64,000 nucleotides of DNA from contig JABBOG010000011.1 of NCBI GenBank assembly GCA_019351975.1, forward strand, positions 1-64,000, given 5' to 3'. The notes under the pieces are model-generated. The model worked only from the letters and a program-made list of their open reading frames with translations. It made no database searches and was not told where the DNA came from. How positions within the stretch are numbered: the stretch's first letter is position 1; the number at the start of each line of letters is the position of its first letter. Source of the stretch: Acidobacteriota bacterium (lineage in GTDB: Bacteria > Acidobacteriota > Terriglobia > Terriglobales > Acidobacteriaceae). The position numbers and the translations under genes are program-made. Shown here in pieces: positions 60,185-64,000 of the stretch.

Positions 60185-61102
60185 TCAACGTCCATGCGAA
60201 GGATCAGGGCTGCTGGCGAGGTCCATATCGAGAAAAGTCGTTGGGAAGCCCGGCGCGTAGCAGTTTCCATCTGCGGCGTAGGTTGCAGCGCACGACTTCG
60301 TGATCTCGGGCCGACGCGGCGACTGTGAGTACTGCCATGCTGTTAGGTCAAGCTCTCCGCTGCTGGCGAGCGGCTTGGCGCGCAGCGTGCATCCCGGTGC
60401 GGGCGGGCATGTGTCCTGCGCGGCAAACATCGCGATCTCGTGCAGATGTCCCGCCTTCACACGCTCGCGAATATCCTTGATCGTCGTAATCGTCTGGCCG
60501 GGGCCGTTGGGCACGGGCTGCCCGCTCGCATAGACACCGGCGCGGTAGTCGCTGCTCGCCACTGCCTCCGTCCATGCAAGCAGGTATGCAGCCTGTTCGT
60601 CGAGCAGAAGGCCGCCTTCCTCCTGATCGAGAAAGAGGATCGTATGCGGAGGAAAGCCTTCGCTGCGCGCTGCCGCAACGGCCGCGGCTGCGTCTTTACG
60701 GGCAAGCTCCGCAGGTTTCACGCCGTGCTTCTGCGCCTTCAGAATCTCCGCATCCAGCCGCCCGTTCGCGAGAACGAGAAACCCCCAGCCCTGTTGCAGC
60801 AACAGCGCGCGCTTTCCGGTCCAGCTGTTTGTGTTCTCGCCCGGCGGGCTGGTGATCCAGAATCCAGTAAAAGCAAAGTCGGTATGCAGCCCTGCCATCG
60901 TGCTGTCTCCCGGATAATCGTTGCGGTCAAAGCCGCGATAACCGTCAGCCACGGCTCCTATGGACGCAGTGGTGTTAGCTGGAGCGGCAGCCGCGCGACG
61001 GCTGGCTGCCGATGGCGTGGCTGGGTTCGCGCTCTGCCCAATCCGCGAGCAGCCAGAGCATGAAAGTACCGCCAGCCATGTAGCAAGTTGCAACAAGCGC
61101 AT
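60185..61102 (-). CDS. Lipoprotein with DUF1906 (glycoside-hydrolase-like) domain
   Basis: 305 aa from the second of two ATGs (61102), which lies 5 nt after AAGGAG; a frame to 61147 exists. The N-terminus MRLLQLATWLAVLSCSGCS is a type II signal with a lipobox near C18. After an Ala-rich linker, residues about 53-300 match DUF1906: GYRGFDRNDYPG, LLLQQGWGFL, LFLDQEEGGLLL, AGVYASGQ and LTAWQYSQ. The family has a TIM-barrel fold related to glycoside hydrolases that may cleave or bind cell-wall glycan. E in QEEGG is a candidate catalytic acid. It diverges from the YfiT-like gene. Confidence 0.8.
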   Translation of the reverse strand: MRLLQLATWLAVLSCSGCSRIGQSANPATPSAASRRAAAAPANTTASIGAVADGYRGFDRNDYPGDSTMAGLHTDFAFTGFWITSPPGENTNSWTGKRALLLQQGWGFLVLANGRLDAEILKAQKHGVKPAELARKDAAAAVAAARSEGFPPHTILFLDQEEGGLLLDEQAAYLLAWTEAVASSDYRAGVYASGQPVPNGPGQTITTIKDIRERVKAGHLHEIAMFAAQDTCPPAPGCTLRAKPLASSGELDLTAWQYSQSPRRPEITKSCAATYAADGNCYAPGFPTTFLDMDLASSPDPSHGR

Positions 61103-61230
61103 CATCTCTCCTTGGATGTCGGCCTGCATCCCAGCGGGTTGTTTCAAAGATCGGCCTTCGTTCTACAATCGCATAGTCAAGCAGCGCCAGCCACAGCGTC
61201 GCATCCCTATGTCACCTCAGGAGAAGATTC

Positions 61231-61761
61231 ATGTCGAACGAGATCGATCCACGCTACCCCATTGGCAAATTCCGGCCAGCGACGAGCATCTCGTCCGCAG
61301 ACCGCAGTGCCGCCGTCAAGGTTATTGCAGACCTGCCCGAGCAACTCCGCAACGCGCTCAAAGGCCTCGATGAAGCGCAAAAGAACACACCCTACCGCGA
61401 CGGTGGATGGACGGTTCGGCAAGTGGTGCATCATCTGGCCGACTCGCACATGACCGCGTTCCAGCGCATTCGCCGGGCCTTGACAGAGGAGATGCCGATT
61501 GTCCCTGGCTACAGCGAAAAGGCCTTTGCAGCGCTCGCTGACTCAACGGCGCCGACGGATTGGTCGGTGGATATCATCAGCGGTCTCCACGCGCGTTGGT
61601 CGATGCTTCTTGGCAGTCTTACCGACGACCAGTGGATGCGCAGCTATCAGCACATGGAGCGAGGCCCGAGCACTATCGAAGCCGCAACGCTGTTATATGC
61701 GTGGCACTGCAAGCACCACGTAGCACACATCACAGAGCTTCGCAGCAGGATGGGATGGTGA
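61231..61761 (+). CDS. DinB/YfiT-like metal-dependent thiol transferase family protein
   Basis: 176 aa four-helix bundle. It matches the YfiT type with RYPIGKF at the N-terminus, GGWTVRQVVHHLADSHM and AWHCKHHVAHI at the end. The three metal-binding His are in HHLADSH and HVAHI. Family members include bacillithiol S-transferases; other thiols are possible in this phylum. Its stop overlaps the next gene start by 7 bp (61755-61761), so the GNAT protein is probably translationally coupled. Confidence 0.88.
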   Translation: MSNEIDPRYPIGKFRPATSISSADRSAAVKVIADLPEQLRNALKGLDEAQKNTPYRDGGWTVRQVVHHLADSHMTAFQRIRRALTEEMPIVPGYSEKAFAALADSTAPTDWSVDIISGLHARWSMLLGSLTDDQWMRSYQHMERGPSTIEAATLLYAWHCKHHVAHITELRSRMGW

Positions 61762-62225
61762 TCGGGATGCCTGCGCATGCTTTCGGCGATGATCCCACCG
61801 ATATAAAACTGGCAGACTCGGACGCTGCCATCGAGCGCTGTTATGACGTGATGCACGAGCTTCGTCCAAAACTCAAGGATACTGCGGAGTTTCTCACGCT
61901 TGTGCGTCGGCAGCAGGCGGAAGGATTCACGCTGGCGTTTCTGGAGTCGCATGGCACCGTCGTCACTGTTGCAGGATACCGCTTGCAGCACATGCTCGCT
62001 ACGGGCTTGACGATGTATGTTGACGACCTCGTGACCGGGTCGGCGTACCGCTCGCAGGGACATGGAAAGCGAATGCTGGACCGGCTGATTGCGCAGGCGC
62101 GGACCCTTGGCTGCAATACGTTCTCGCTCGATTCAGGAACGCACCGGATGGACGCACATGCGTTCTACTTCCGCGAGCGAATGCGAATCTCCAGCTTCCA
62201 CTTCATGCTCCCTCTCGGCGAGTAA
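61755..62225 (+). CDS. GNAT-family N-acetyltransferase
   Basis: 156 aa from the ATG at 61755; a second ATG at 61767 would give 152 aa. The acetyl-CoA motif SQGHGKRMLDRLIAQA, preceded by MYVDDLVTGSAYR, and the C-terminal LDSGTHRMDAHAFYFRERM are classic GNAT features. It overlaps the YfiT-like gene, so the two are made together. The substrate is not known; coupling to a thiol transferase hints at a detoxification pathway but this is inference. Confidence 0.85.
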   Translation: MVIGMPAHAFGDDPTDIKLADSDAAIERCYDVMHELRPKLKDTAEFLTLVRRQQAEGFTLAFLESHGTVVTVAGYRLQHMLATGLTMYVDDLVTGSAYRSQGHGKRMLDRLIAQARTLGCNTFSLDSGTHRMDAHAFYFRERMRISSFHFMLPLGE

Positions 62226-62275
62226 TCGCATGAGGCAATGGCGGTGCAGTGCCTCTCAATGCTACTCTTCGATTT

Positions 62276-64000
62276 ATGCCGCCGCCCAGAGCCTCCTCCG
62301 CGGACAGTCCTGACGCAACCTCTCCCGCCGCAGCGCAATCTGCTGCAACCATCGCAACGTGCATTGAGCAATTTCTCGCCGATCATCCAGAGGCTGCCGT
62401 GCTCGAAGACGGTAAAGTTGTCTTCGACCTTCGCACAGCAAGGATGTCCATCAATACGGAGCACGAGCGCTGCACCGTTCATTTGTGGAGCGAAGAACGA
62501 AATCTTGTGCGGCAGGTCACCGCAACGACGTCGCGTGCCGGTTCGCTTCGCCTTACAACGCAGCGTTTTGGCCAGTCCCAGGGAAAGCTGCTGGAACTGG
62601 TTGCATCCCGCGAACGACGAACGCCGACAACCCGCGACACCGCACGTCAGCGTTACGTACAGCTTCTAGAACGCGTGCTGCCCAGGTCCTTCCCTGAGTG
62701 GGCCTGTGAAGGTTTTCGCGCGTCAATGGATCTCGAACGCAGCTTTGGGCCGGGGTACGCGCGTGGGTCACTCGTTCGCGGCAACAGCGCGTGGGCAGTC
62801 ATCGGTGTGAACGAGCAGGAGAGTGCGCCAACCATCGACGGCATTCTTACGCTGGGAATCCTCTGGCTGCACCACTGCCGCGAAGCCGGGGGCGGACGGA
62901 GGCTATACCAGGGTTTGAAGATCGTTCTACCGCGCGGTACAGCGATGCTGACGCTTTCGCGCATGGCATGGCTCAATCAGGACGCAGCCAAGTGGGATCT
63001 ATGGGAGCTGGACCAAAGCACCGAAGAGATGACCCAACACGATGCTGCCGATCAGGGCAACATGCGCACCCGGCTCGTACATCTTCCGGACCCCGATGCT
63101 GCGAAAGAGCGATTTGCATCGTCGACAGAGCAGGTCATGCAGCTTATTCCTGCGGAAGAACACCAGCGCGTCGAGCAGCGGTTACGCAGTTCTTCTGAGC
63201 TCGCATTTTTGTTGCACGGCATGGAGTTCGCACGCATACGTGCAGGGTTCGCGCCGAACAGCTTCACCCAGATCATGGAGATCACCGCAGGCGTCGGACC
63301 AGCGGAGATGCCGTTGACAGACAGCACACGCGGCGAGCTGCAGGAGAAGATTGCGGAGCTGTTTGCGCGGCGGCGCGCGCTTGATCCTGCTGACGTGTTC
63401 GCGCGCGCCGGCACTGGATCGGCACGCAGAATTGGTGCTTCCACCTCGCCTGCCCACGCAAGAATGCAGCTGAAGTCACGTCCCGTCAACGGTGCCGCTG
63501 CACGCGATCCTCTCTATCGCGCCTCTCCCGAACGATGGCTCGAATCGATGCTGCGGCGGGACCTCACGCCGCTTACGCGTAACCTCGCGCCCGCCGACAT
63601 TGACTCGCAGCATCCCCGTCGTCCAAGGTTAGCCAGCGAGCTTGACCCTGACTCAATCGGCAATCGCGCTGATGCCGTCCAATCGGTCGAACGCGACTTC
63701 GATGGCAATGCGTTACGCAGCGAGCACCGGAGCCTCCGTGCCCACGAAGAGATTCAGCAAAGCCGTGTGATTCCAAGACTCGATCCCAGGCACGTATATG
63801 CGCAGGTACCGGCGATCGCGGGTGCAAGCGATCGTGGCCTGCTCGATCTGCTTGGCGTCACAGCAGACGGCAGACTCGCTGTGATCGAGCTGAAGGTAGA
63901 GGATGATATCCACTTTGCATTGCAGGGGTTGGACTACTGGATCCGCGTTCGTCATCATCACCTGCAGGCATACGATGGAAACGCGCCTCGCGAGTTCCAG
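62276..64000 (+). CDS. Large uncharacterised protein with C-terminal NucS/DUF91-like nuclease motif (cut by window edge)
   Basis: 575 codons are open from the ATG at 62276 to the last base; the 3' end is outside. A GTG at 62249 is an alternative start. Residues 1-460 have no domain I recognise. They are soluble and contain a DGILTLGILWLHHCRE stretch and a LLHGMEFARIRAGFAP stretch. Near the end, residues about 515-545 read GASDRGLLDLLGV, then GRLAVIELKVEDD. This gives the D-x(n)-ExK core of the PD-(D/E)XK fold in the DUF91/NucS style, and a following ALQGLDYWIRVRHHH helix fits. Possibly a restriction- or repair-type nuclease. It follows the GNAT gene by 50 bp. Confidence 0.65.
   Translation, partial: MPPPRASSADSPDATSPAAAQSAATIATCIEQFLADHPEAAVLEDGKVVFDLRTARMSINTEHERCTVHLWSEERNLVRQVTATTSRAGSLRLTTQRFGQSQGKLLELVASRERRTPTTRDTARQRYVQLLERVLPRSFPEWACEGFRASMDLERSFGPGYARGSLVRGNSAWAVIGVNEQESAPTIDGILTLGILWLHHCREAGGGRRLYQGLKIVLPRGTAMLTLSRMAWLNQDAAKWDLWELDQSTEEMTQHDAADQGNMRTRLVHLPDPDAAKERFASSTEQVMQLIPAEEHQRVEQRLRSSSELAFLLHGMEFARIRAGFAPNSFTQIMEITAGVGPAEMPLTDSTRGELQEKIAELFARRRALDPADVFARAGTGSARRIGASTSPAHARMQLKSRPVNGAAARDPLYRASPERWLESMLRRDLTPLTRNLAPADIDSQHPRRPRLASELDPDSIGNRADAVQSVERDFDGNALRSEHRSLRAHEEIQQSRVIPRLDPRHVYAQVPAIAGASDRGLLDLLGVTADGRLAVIELKVEDDIHFALQGLDYWIRVRHHHLQAYDGNAPREFQ

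Noticed and set aside
1-64000. CRISPR arrays, tRNA, rRNA or transposase genes
   Set aside because: No regularly spaced repeats, cloverleaf sequence, rRNA segments or DDE/tyrosine recombinase ORFs were recognised in either strand; short RNA genes could still be missed by eye.

Overview
The window looks like ordinary chromosome from a high-GC Acidobacteriota, most likely class Terriglobia (the Granulicella/Terriglobus/Edaphobacter group). This placement is inferred from the mix of protein families: a PheT without its tRNA-binding domain, a YXWGXW-repeat surface protein, duplicated M28 exopeptidases, a LysW-like acidic zinc-ribbon protein, and short palindromic intergenic repeats. No rRNA, tRNA, CRISPR array, insertion sequence or prophage was recognised. 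The + strand is strongly G-rich over roughly the first 30 kb whichever strand codes, and this weakens or reverses towards the far end.

Layout. 1-9.3 kb: fabD start (cut by the window edge), a HAD-UbiA fusion, then pheS and pheT separated by an M28 peptidase and a foreign-looking AAA ATPase, then rpiA. 9.3-20.9 kb: a DUF3800 gene, transketolase, a GNAT acetyltransferase, a YXWGXW surface protein, a methyltransferase, YihY and AI-2E membrane proteins, dnaG and a polysaccharide flippase, with several palindromic repeats between them. 20.9-31.8 kb: a glutaryl-CoA dehydrogenase-like enzyme, YjbQ, a polytopic membrane protein, a Y-family polymerase, a ClC protein, a LysW-like protein overlapping a small exported protein, a second M28 peptidase, a rhomboid-like protein, an SDR and Hsp15.

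31.9-38.7 kb is the most unusual segment. It holds a double-domain KaiC-like ATPase translationally coupled to a small uncharacterised protein, a longer paralogue of that small protein divergently transcribed next door, a PAS sensor histidine kinase, a B12-binding radical SAM protein of the HpnP type, and a Crp/Fnr regulator. Codon use is milder than in the flanks, no kaiA or kaiB is present, and the small protein family has no function I can name. I take this to be a KaiC-centred signalling locus, probably acquired.

38.8-59 kb is almost wholly minus-strand housekeeping: lipA; a stand-alone receiver protein with a zinc ribbon (+ strand); comEC; a likely operon birA-coaX-hypothetical-rlmD-type methyltransferase; valS; a BamD-like protein; rpe; and a likely operon tldD-zinc protein-tldE-uvrC-like. 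59-64 kb: an acyltransferase, a DUF1906 lipoprotein, a DinB/YfiT protein overlapping a GNAT gene, and a large protein, open at the window edge, that ends in a NucS/DUF91-like PD-(D/E)XK motif.
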